8,167 nt of DNA, taken from Hungatella sp. UBA3147 (GTDB lineage: Bacteria > Bacillota > Clostridia > Lachnospirales > Lachnospiraceae). The translations under genes and the position numbers were made by a program. Shown in pieces: positions 1 through 5,348 of the stretch; position 1 is the first letter of the stretch; the number at the start of each line of letters is the position of its first letter. Location: positions 1-8,167 of the forward strand of contig DEYX01000069.1 in assembly GCA_002365025.1 (NCBI GenBank), given 5' to 3'. Below the pieces are notes generated by a model. It was not told the origin of the DNA, ran no database searches, and saw only the letters and a program-made list of their open reading frames with translations.

Positions 1-57
1 AAGCTGATCCACAATTTTGTTGATGCAAAAATGGAATGGAATAAGGCGAACCGTTAA
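1..57 (+). CDS. C-terminal tail of an upstream gene (partial, unidentified)
   Basis: Frame 1 is open from the left edge and ends at TAA 55-57, giving 18 residues that finish in WNKANR. The other two forward frames stop within the first 21 bases, and a strong terminator follows 46 bases later, as expected for a gene end. The fragment is too short to assign a family. Nothing links it to the operon downstream, from which it is separated by a terminator and a new promoter. Confidence 0.5.
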   Translation, partial: KLIHNFVDAKMEWNKANR

Positions 58-103
58 CGGATTAATTTCCTTTTGTGGCAGATGTATTATTATAGAATTG
101 AAT

Positions 104-148
104 AAAGGCGGACATTTCTATGATACAACGGAAATGCCCGCCTTTTTT
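104..148 (+). terminator. Rho-independent terminator of the upstream gene
   Basis: The left arm (104-118) and the right arm (131-145) form a 15-bp stem with a single A-C mismatch, closed by a 12-base loop (119-130). The core is GGCGG paired with CCGCC, and the right arm runs into six T residues (143-148). This is a textbook intrinsic terminator. It separates the upstream gene from the yhf-like operon, so that operon needs its own promoter. The reverse direction lacks a good T run, so it is probably one-way. Confidence 0.93.
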
Positions 149-202
149 ATTCATAGATTTGTGTTTTCTGTACATAAAATAAAAATGTGAGAAATAATAT
201 TG

Positions 203-231
203 TTGACATTGCACATATCATATGATATTGT
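203..231 (+). promoter_or_regulatory. Sigma-A-type promoter of the yhf-like operon
   Basis: A perfect -35 hexamer TTGACA (203-208) is followed after 17 bases by TATTGT (226-231), a 4/6 match to the -10 consensus. Transcription would start near 238, about 38 bases before the yhfZ ATG. It is the only convincing promoter seen in the window and lies just after the upstream terminator, so it probably drives the whole operon. The start site is inferred, not observed. Confidence 0.72.
215..228. promoter_or_regulatory. 14-bp perfect palindrome in the promoter spacer (candidate operator)
   Basis: ATATCATATGATAT is its own reverse complement and fills the -35/-10 spacer, overlapping the first bases of the -10. 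A dimeric repressor bound here would block RNA polymerase. It is AT-rich, so chance is possible. No second copy was seen in the window. The binding protein is unknown; the adjacent YhfZ-like regulator is one candidate. Confidence 0.45.
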
Positions 232-238
232 TTGAATA

Positions 239-252
239 TACAAAATAATGTA
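239..252. promoter_or_regulatory. Operator-like motif TACA-N6-TGTA, copy 1 (upstream of yhfZ)
   Basis: TACAAAATAATGTA has inverted-repeat ends (TACA/TGTA) around six AT-rich bases. It begins at the predicted transcription start and lies 37 bases before the yhfZ ATG (276). The same 14 bases recur at 1235-1248, also 37 bases before the yhfY ATG, and the match extends to 18 of 19 bases (239-257 against 1235-1253). Exact recurrence at a fixed distance suggests a specific regulatory site, most simply for the YhfZ-like regulator. That assignment is inference. Confidence 0.55.
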
Positions 253-275
253 AATTGGTAAAAGCGAGTGAACTC

Positions 276-1211
276 ATGAAAAACAATTGTTTAGAAGCAG
301 GGAACCTATATCAAAAAATAGGTCTGGTAAAAAATCTGTTGGCGTTGGATTTAATGTCCCGGAATGCAGGAGACCGGATTCTGCCGATCTCAGAGTATCA
401 GGATAAATTCGGAGTATCCAGGGGGACCATTCAGAACGCATTTGCCTGTTTAAAAGAGTGCAATGCCGTGACATTGGAGAATCATGGGCATCAGGGAACC
501 TGCATCAAAGAGATTGATTTAAAGAAGCTGCAGGAAAACTGTATGCGCAAAGAAATTCTAGGGATCATGCCCCTTCCCTATTCCGTGACTTATGAAGGTT
601 TCGCCACGGCCATGTATACCCAGTTTGCACCGCTTAACTTTAATATGGCTTACGCCAGAGGTGCAGTAGGACGTATTGATCTGGTGGAATCAGGAACCTA
701 CCAGTTTGCCATCTGCTCCCAGTATGCGGCGGAACAATCCATAAGAGAAGGAAAGCAGATTGAAGCGGCAATTAATTTTGGCCCGGGCAGCTTTCTTTCC
801 AGACACGTGCTACTTTTAGGGGATTCCAAATATGAAAGCATTCAGGATGGCATGCGGGTAGCATATGACAGCAGCTCCATTGACCAGAGTTGCATTACTA
901 AAAATATCATACACGGCAAAAAGGTTACTCTGGTTCCAATCCGGACCCAGCAGACCGTAGGCGCCTTGATGGATGGTATCATAGATGCAGGTGTATGGAA
1001 CTATGACGATATTCTGGAACATAAGTATAAATCGCTGAACGTAGTTTTCTTAGACGAATCCGATTATAACAACCTGTTTTCAACGGCTGTAATGGTTATT
1101 AGAAAGGAGGATGAATATCTAAAGGCACTGTTAGAAAAGTATGTCAGTGTACCGAAGGTTGTGGAAATCATCCGGGAGGTAAGGGAGAAAAAAAGAGAAC
1201 CATATTTTTAA
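276..1211 (+). CDS. yhfZ: YhfZ-like transcriptional regulator (winged HTH plus ligand-binding domain)
   Basis: Predicted cytoplasmic regulator of this operon, 311 aa (E. coli YhfZ is about 300). Residues 35-80 form a GntR-like winged helix-turn-helix: a SEYQDKFGVSRGTIQNA helix pair (39-55), then LKECNAVTLENHG and a Gly-rich wing. From about residue 93 (EILGIMPLPYS) to the end the protein resembles the type-2 periplasmic-binding-protein-like fold of the YhfZ C-terminal family, which suggests it senses a small molecule, probably the pathway substrate or an intermediate. I chose ATG 276, which has a weak GCGAG-type ribosome binding site, over an in-frame TTG at 255 that has none and would overlap the repeated leader motif. 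It is the first gene of the operon, directly after the promoter, so autoregulation is likely. No membrane segment is apparent. The ligand is unknown, and whether it activates or represses is not decidable from sequence. Confidence 0.85.
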   Translation: MKNNCLEAGNLYQKIGLVKNLLALDLMSRNAGDRILPISEYQDKFGVSRGTIQNAFACLKECNAVTLENHGHQGTCIKEIDLKKLQENCMRKEILGIMPLPYSVTYEGFATAMYTQFAPLNFNMAYARGAVGRIDLVESGTYQFAICSQYAAEQSIREGKQIEAAINFGPGSFLSRHVLLLGDSKYESIQDGMRVAYDSSSIDQSCITKNIIHGKKVTLVPIRTQQTVGALMDGIIDAGVWNYDDILEHKYKSLNVVFLDESDYNNLFSTAVMVIRKEDEYLKALLEKYVSVPKVVEIIREVREKKREPYF

Positions 1212-1234
1212 AAGTTGTCTTTTTTAAAGCAAAG

Positions 1235-1248
1235 TACAAAATAATGTA
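1235..1248. promoter_or_regulatory. Operator-like motif TACA-N6-TGTA, copy 2 (yhfZ-yhfY gap)
   Basis: This is an exact second copy of the 14-bp motif at 239-252, again 37 bases before an ATG (1272, yhfY). The copies are 996 bp apart. A poor promoter could overlap it: TTGTCT at 1215-1220 and AATAAT at 1240-1245, but the spacer is 19 bp. Possible roles are a second regulated promoter, an auxiliary operator for looping or roadblock, or an mRNA leader signal. Confidence 0.5.
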
Positions 1249-1271
1249 TATTGAAATTGAGAGGGAATCCA

Positions 1272-1631
1272 ATGGATTTAAGAGACATGTTAAACCAGCG
1301 TCTGGACATTCTGGAGGAAAATCATGTGATCTGCAAAAAGGTTGCGGATTATTCCAGAAAAGCAGTGGAACGGATCCTGGAAGAAAAATCTGACACAGAG
1401 GAAGATAAGGCGGCAATGTTCATTACCCATCTGGCAATGGCAGGACAAAGAGTTTTAGACGGGGTTGTGGAACACCCTCTGGATAATACGCTCCTTGATG
1501 GAATAAAAAAGGAGCCGGTTTACCAAAGAGCGGAAGTATTAAAAGAGGAACTGTTAAAGGAAACAGATATCCAGTTCCCGGAAGCAGAGCGGAATTTCCT
1601 GACCGTTCATCTATGCAATCTGCTTTCATAA
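1272..1631 (+). CDS. yhfY: YhfY-like stand-alone PRD (PTS regulation domain) protein
   Basis: Small soluble protein of 119 aa made of essentially one PRD, the domain that lets PTS phosphotransferases (HPr or EIIB) control antiterminators and activators through histidine phosphorylation. The pattern is recognisable: His53 in FITHLAMAGQRVL, matching the usual HL....R stretch, and His113 in PEAERNFLTVHL, matching the C-terminal E..y...HL stretch, so both candidate phospho-histidines are kept. There is no RNA-binding (CAT) or DNA-binding domain, so it must act on a partner, plausibly YhfZ. ATG 1272 was chosen because GAGGG (1261-1265) sits six bases upstream; the in-frame TTG at 1251 has no ribosome binding site and falls in the repeated leader motif. 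It lies 60 bases after yhfZ. The family name follows E. coli YhfY; its function there is also unestablished. Confidence 0.8.
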   Translation: MDLRDMLNQRLDILEENHVICKKVADYSRKAVERILEEKSDTEEDKAAMFITHLAMAGQRVLDGVVEHPLDNTLLDGIKKEPVYQRAEVLKEELLKETDIQFPEAERNFLTVHLCNLLS

Positions 1632-1635
1632 TAAG

Positions 1636-1671
1636 GTATCAGGACCGAATGGTCTTTTTAAGAATTGATAC
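1636..1671 (+). promoter_or_regulatory. Nested hairpin between yhfY and yhfU (weak terminator/attenuator-like)
   Basis: The inner stem AGGACC/GGTCTT (1641-1646 with 1651-1656, loop GAAT, one G-T pair) is followed by further T residues to 1659. An outer pair GTATC (1636-1640) and GATAC (1667-1671) can close around it. It starts just after the yhfY stop and ends before the yhfU ribosome binding site. The inner stem is short, so partial termination or an RNA-processing or stability role is more likely than full termination. Confidence 0.4.
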
Positions 1672-1695
1672 AAGGATAAAAGGAGGATAGAAGCA

Positions 1696-2067
1696 ATGAA
1701 GATTGTGGTTGGTGGTCAGATTGACAAGGAAGAAATTGCCAGACTGGTATCCCTGCAGATGAACGGCCAGGCAGAAATCGAGATCAAGGGGGATCTGGAT
1801 GCTGCACTCGGCGTGAAAAACGGAACGTATGATTATTATGTAGGTGCCTGTAATACTGGCGGCGGCGGAGCGCTGGCTATGGCTATGGCCATGCTGGGTT
1901 CCAGGCTATGTTCTACGATTTCCATGCCAGGAAATGTAAAGAGCGGAGATTTTATCAGGGAAGAGGTACAAAAGGGAAAAAAAGCATTTGGATTTACAGC
2001 ACAGCACAAAGAAGAGGTCCTTCCGGTTTTGCTTCAGGCAATCATTGAGAAAGAGGAGGTTTCATAG
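1696..2067 (+). CDS. yhfU: YhfU-like DUF2620 family protein
   Basis: A 123-aa soluble protein of the YhfU/DUF2620 family (E. coli YhfU is about 117 aa); the family function is not established. The sequence starts with a beta strand MKIVVGG, and its signature is DYYVGACNTGGGGALAMAMA (46-65), a Gly-rich loop with Cys52 running into an Ala/Met-rich helix. The layout loosely recalls the C-x-TG-x-G loop of RpiB/LacA-LacB sugar-phosphate isomerases and also small PTS EIIB-type domains; both are impressions, not assignments. The start is secure: AGGAGG at 1681-1686, nine bases before ATG. Only two bases separate its stop from the transporter gene, whose ribosome binding site (GAGGAGG, 2053-2059) lies inside this gene, so translation of the two is probably coupled and their products may work together. 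Confidence 0.82.
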   Translation: MKIVVGGQIDKEEIARLVSLQMNGQAEIEIKGDLDAALGVKNGTYDYYVGACNTGGGGALAMAMAMLGSRLCSTISMPGNVKSGDFIREEVQKGKKAFGFTAQHKEEVLPVLLQAIIEKEEVS

Positions 2068-2069
2068 GT

Positions 2070-3380
2070 ATGAAATACATAGTTATTGCATTAATCGGGG
2101 CGCTGGCTTCCGTTTTATCCAATCAGGGGATTGCAGTATTTAATGACGGTTTCCGGCCTATTGTGGGGCAGTATTTTAACGGCGAGATCAACCGAAAAGA
2201 ATTGGCGGCCATGAGCTTTGCCATCAGTTTCGGCCTGGTCATCGGTTTTGGTATACCGACATCCATTGCAGCAAGCATTATTTTGATCCACTGCCTGCTG
2301 TTAACTACTGATATCATCGGATCTTTCTGTAATAACAGCAGGAACGGGATGATCCTTTCCGCTGTCATTGGAGCCGCTTACGGCCTGGCGATTCTGGCCG
2401 GTCTTGAGTTTGTTGTAAAACTGTTCAGCTATATGCCATATAACTTCACCAGTGACTTAGGAAGTGTTTCCGGCTATATAACCGTTGCATTTGCCATATT
2501 CCCGGCAGTGGGCATCGCTTATCAGCACGGCTTTAAAAAAGGATTGACCGCCGCAATTGTAACATTACTTGTATATTTCCTTGTAAAAAAATTCGGTACC
2601 TTTCCTATTGGGGCAGGCAAGGTTTCTTTAAATGCAGAAGGTATGGGAATGCTTGCAGGTATGATAATGATGATCGTTTATGCTGCTCAGCAGAAAGGTA
2701 CGGAGCATGCCAATGAAGGGCTGATCCAGGGTTTTGAGGGCAACATTTTGCGAATTCGTAAAAACTGGCTGTTGCTGGCTGTTATGGGCGGTCTGATCGC
2801 ATCCGGAACCAGCCTTGCGATTATCGCCGGCGATCCTGCTTCCCTGGCCCTTTTAGCTAACCAGGAATACAGCAACGCCGGATTAACCGCACTTGCAAGA
2901 GCCATTGGTTTCATTCCTCTGGTATTTACTACAGCCATTGTGACAGGTGTGTACGGTGCTGCTGGCTGCACCTTTGTATTTGTAGTCGGACTGTTCCTCC
3001 ATGGAAACCCGCTTTTTGCCTTTGTACTCGGATTTGCAGTCATGGTGGCAGAGATTTTCCTGATCAACATTTTTGCAAAATACATGGATAAATTCCCGGG
3101 AGTCAAAGATATGGGAGAGTATGTGAGAACATCCATGAACAAGGTTCTGGAAATTTCTTTGCTTGCAGGCGGTATCGTTGCTGCTGAAAAAATGGCTGTT
3201 TCCTCTTCCGGGTACACTGGAATCGGAGCACTGTTTGTAATCGGGGCCTTCCTGTTAAATAAGAAAGCGAAAAAACCGATTGTTGACCTGGCGGTTGGTC
3301 CCGTGGCCTGTATCGTTTTTGGAGTGCTGCTGAACCTGCTTCTCATAATCGGTCTCATTGCAGTCCCGGTGGCAAAGTAG
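2070..3380 (+). CDS. yhfT: YhfT-like multi-pass membrane transporter
   Basis: A 436-aa integral membrane protein, close to E. coli YhfT (about 434 aa), a predicted inner-membrane transporter of unknown substrate. By eye there are about 10-12 hydrophobic segments: roughly residues 3-23, 47-85 (probably two), 93-117, 134-152, 157-173, 188-206, 232-253, 277-297, 298-332 (one or two), 361-372, 383-396 and 406-431. Polar loops lie at 207-231 (QQKGTEHANEG...) and 333-360. Gly-Pro-containing stretches such as GFGIPTS (59-65) interrupt helices, as in many transport proteins. It follows yhfU by two bases and is the only transporter gene in the window, so it is the likely uptake step for whatever the downstream enzymes process. 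The direction of transport and its energy source cannot be read from sequence. A PTS EIIC-like role with YhfU is possible but unproven. Confidence 0.82.
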   Translation: MKYIVIALIGALASVLSNQGIAVFNDGFRPIVGQYFNGEINRKELAAMSFAISFGLVIGFGIPTSIAASIILIHCLLLTTDIIGSFCNNSRNGMILSAVIGAAYGLAILAGLEFVVKLFSYMPYNFTSDLGSVSGYITVAFAIFPAVGIAYQHGFKKGLTAAIVTLLVYFLVKKFGTFPIGAGKVSLNAEGMGMLAGMIMMIVYAAQQKGTEHANEGLIQGFEGNILRIRKNWLLLAVMGGLIASGTSLAIIAGDPASLALLANQEYSNAGLTALARAIGFIPLVFTTAIVTGVYGAAGCTFVFVVGLFLHGNPLFAFVLGFAVMVAEIFLINIFAKYMDKFPGVKDMGEYVRTSMNKVLEISLLAGGIVAAEKMAVSSSGYTGIGALFVIGAFLLNKKAKKPIVDLAVGPVACIVFGVLLNLLLIIGLIAVPVAK

Positions 3381-3392
3381 CTGGGAATTGAT

Positions 3393-4376
3393 ATGGAAAG
3401 ACTTGAAACATATGCAAAGAAAACATTTTTAGCACTTAAAAATCCCTATTGCACTGTAAACCAGGTAAATCCCCGCGTCATTGACCTGGTTGCTCCAGCT
3501 CAGAAAAAACATGGGTTTGCCTGGTATACCGGTATCAAGGATACTCCTGTCATTCCCGGGGACCTAAAAGAACGTCTTAATGAAAATGGCTTTTTATTTC
3601 ATACCGCCGATAAAATGGCTTTAGGCGGAAGAGCGGTGGATTTGCAGCTTATCAATCCCATTACAGGAAAATGGATGACCGGCTCCAGCAGTGGTACGGC
3701 CCTCAATGTATTCTATGGAATCAATGATGCCGGAATCGGAACAGACGGCGGCGGCAGTGTACTGGCACCTGCCGCTGCGCTCAATCTTTATGGATTTATC
3801 TCTCCGTTAATCGAGCAGGATCATATGAGGCAGCATTCCAAAGCTTCCACTGATGGAATCGTATTTTCACCAAGCATTGGCGCCATTACCAGAGACTTAA
3901 AGACCCTGGAACAGGTTTTGGATCCATTGCTTGGAATAAGCCTGACCGGGGATTCCAATGATAAGAATACCGGTTGGGAATGGAAAGAGGTACCAAACGA
4001 TGGCCACCCGGATATTTATGGGGGCCGGAAACCTTTGATCCAATACTTAAACGGAATCATAAGGCCGGGAACCATCCTGATCTCAAGGGAAGGACCGGTG
4101 GATGTGAATGCCATGGGAGACAGCATTTACGGCCATTTTGATAAGGAAACAGAAAAATGCCAGGCTCATTCAGGAAAAGGTCTGATGCGGGTGGTCAATA
4201 TGTGCGGAAAATCCGCGCTGACCGTTCCTTCCACTGAATTGGGGTGCTGTACCGTTCTGATCTGTGAAAGTAAAAAGGAGGACATTGAAGCAGTGTTCCG
4301 AAAGGCAAGATTGCTGGTCTCTAAAAGCTCCCAGCTGATCGAGCGGTACTTTATGAATTTTGATATGTATTTTTAG
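3393..4376 (+). CDS. Compact amidase-signature (AS) family protein
   Basis: 327 aa, against about 450-500 for typical AS amidases, which hydrolyse amide bonds with a Ser-cisSer-Lys triad. The core signature is clear: TGSSSGTA (96-103) matches the GGSSGG loop and GIGTDGGGSVLAPAA (114-128) matches GTDxGGSxRxPA. Ser122 is then the nucleophile and Ser98 the cis-Ser; their spacing of 24 equals that between Ser217 and Ser241 in FAAH. Lys49 in YTGIKDTP best fits the catalytic VKD motif, although the K-to-cis-Ser distance (49) is shorter than FAAH's 75. SIGAITRDLKTLEQVL (161-176) matches the later G-P-x-x-R element. Oddities: the usual Arg after the nucleophile is Leu124, the segment after the Lys is shortened, and the C-terminal part is truncated relative to the family without any frameshift. 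The ribosome binding site is weak (GGGA, 3383-3386). It is not part of the E. coli yhf locus. Substrate unknown; a non-catalytic role is possible. Confidence 0.78.
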   Translation: MERLETYAKKTFLALKNPYCTVNQVNPRVIDLVAPAQKKHGFAWYTGIKDTPVIPGDLKERLNENGFLFHTADKMALGGRAVDLQLINPITGKWMTGSSSGTALNVFYGINDAGIGTDGGGSVLAPAAALNLYGFISPLIEQDHMRQHSKASTDGIVFSPSIGAITRDLKTLEQVLDPLLGISLTGDSNDKNTGWEWKEVPNDGHPDIYGGRKPLIQYLNGIIRPGTILISREGPVDVNAMGDSIYGHFDKETEKCQAHSGKGLMRVVNMCGKSALTVPSTELGCCTVLICESKKEDIEAVFRKARLLVSKSSQLIERYFMNFDMYF

Positions 4377-4423
4377 TGAAGAAACGACGGCTAAATATGA
4401 GAGTAATTTCTCGGGTATCAACT

Positions 4424-4441
4424 GGATATGCTGGCATATCC
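4424..4441 (+). promoter_or_regulatory. Perfect hairpin/dyad in the leader of php
   Basis: GGATATGC and GCATATCC are perfect reverse complements separated by TG, giving an 18-base dyad (as RNA, at least a 7-bp stem with a CUGG loop). It sits in the 89-base gap between the amidase and php genes, the longest gap inside the operon, and 12 bases before the php ribosome binding site AGGAG (4454-4458). No T run follows, so it is not a terminator. It could be an operator, an mRNA-processing or stability element, or act on php translation. No convincing promoter was found in this gap. Confidence 0.45.
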
Positions 4442-4465
4442 CCTTGAATCATTAGGAGACAAAAC

Positions 4466-5335
4466 ATGGAAAAAGGTTATACTTTGATGCATGAACACAT
4501 TACCATAGACTTATCCGGGGTAAAAAAAGACCAGGATTGCCGGCTGGACTGTTTTGAAGAAACGAAAAGCGAGCTTCTCTGTCTGTATCAGCTAGGAGTC
4601 AGGCGCATTCTGGATGTGACGAATATGGGTATGGGAAGGAATCCGGAATACGTGAGCCGTATGGAAAAAGCCACCGGAATCCGGATCCTGCAGTCGACCG
4701 GTTTTTATAAAGAGCCGTTTCTTCCGGATTTTGTGTATTCCATGCCGGAAACAGAGCTTGCCAAACTGGCAGAGAGGGAATTGACGGAAGGAATAGGGGA
4801 TTCCGGCATCAAAGCAAGGGTCATAGGAGAGTTTGGGACCAGCAAAAGCACCATGACGGATATGGAAAAAAAGGTGTTTCATTCCATGGCTTTGGCAGCG
4901 GTACGCACCGGTTCCGTAGTAACTACCCATACAACCCTTGGAACAATGGCTTTGGAGCAGGCTATATATTTAAAAAATGCCGGGATACGGCCGGAAAAGA
5001 TTATTATCGGCCATTTAGACCTTTCCCAGGACACGGATTACATTCTTTCTGTTCTGAAGGAAGGCGTCAATATCGGATTTGATACTGTAGGAAAAAATAA
5101 TTACTGTCCAGACCGGTTCCGTGCAGAAACGTTAAAACGAATCGCAAAAGAAGGTTACCTGGGGCAGGTGGTTTTATCTATGGATATTACCAGAAAATCT
5201 CATTTAAAGGCATGGGGAGGTTTGGGTTATGCTTATCTGTTTGAAACCTTTCTGCCCATGCTTCGGGATTATGGATTATCCGAGGAACAAATCGATATGC
5301 TGCTGATTAATAACCCTGACCGGATTTTGAAATAA
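4466..5335 (+). CDS. php: Phosphotriesterase homology protein (Php/YhfV-like metallohydrolase)
   Basis: A 289-aa TIM-barrel amidohydrolase-superfamily enzyme, cytoplasmic with no signal peptide. All binuclear metal ligands known for E. coli PHP are found in order: His9 and His11 (MHEH), Glu122 (VIGEFG), His155 (TTHT), His183 (IIGHLD) and Asp240 (SMD). By memory each is shifted by exactly three residues from E. coli H12, H14, E125, H158, H186 and D243. The metal-bridging residue is Glu, as in PHP, not the carboxylated Lys of true phosphotriesterases. Relatives in this superfamily include lactonases and other esterases, so hydrolysis of a lactone or ester is plausible, while organophosphate hydrolysis is not implied. 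The ATG has a clear AGGAG seven bases upstream. The stop overlaps the yhfS ribosome binding site, suggesting coupled translation. The natural substrate is unknown. Confidence 0.9.
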   Translation: MEKGYTLMHEHITIDLSGVKKDQDCRLDCFEETKSELLCLYQLGVRRILDVTNMGMGRNPEYVSRMEKATGIRILQSTGFYKEPFLPDFVYSMPETELAKLAERELTEGIGDSGIKARVIGEFGTSKSTMTDMEKKVFHSMALAAVRTGSVVTTHTTLGTMALEQAIYLKNAGIRPEKIIIGHLDLSQDTDYILSVLKEGVNIGFDTVGKNNYCPDRFRAETLKRIAKEGYLGQVVLSMDITRKSHLKAWGGLGYAYLFETFLPMLRDYGLSEEQIDMLLINNPDRILK

Positions 5336-5348
5336 GGAGGAAGATAAA

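Noticed and set aside
255..275. TTG at 255 as an upstream start for yhfZ (seven more residues)
   Set aside because: It has no ribosome binding site and lies inside the repeated leader motif; ATG 276 is better placed.
1189..1225. A-run/T-run pairing (AAAAAAGA with TCTTTTTT) around the yhfZ stop as a terminator
   Set aside because: The stem is only A-T rich with one G-C pair and a 21-base loop, so it would be unstable.
1251..1271. TTG at 1251 as an upstream start for yhfY
   Set aside because: ATG 1272 has GAGGG six bases upstream; the TTG has nothing comparable and is part of the repeated motif.
2687..3358. Long 223-codon open frame on the minus strand
   Set aside because: It lies wholly antisense to the yhfT coding sequence, has no ribosome binding site and a composition rich in Pro/Ser/Thr/Ile as expected from the complement of membrane codons. 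It is a shadow.
3450..3600. Lys59 (GDLKERL) as the amidase catalytic lysine
   Set aside because: The following residues align with the helix before the NP...W stretch of AS amidases, so Lys59 falls too late; Lys49 in GIKDT fits the VKD motif better.
4377..4465. Internal promoter before php
   Set aside because: No pair of -35 and -10 hexamers with acceptable spacing was found.
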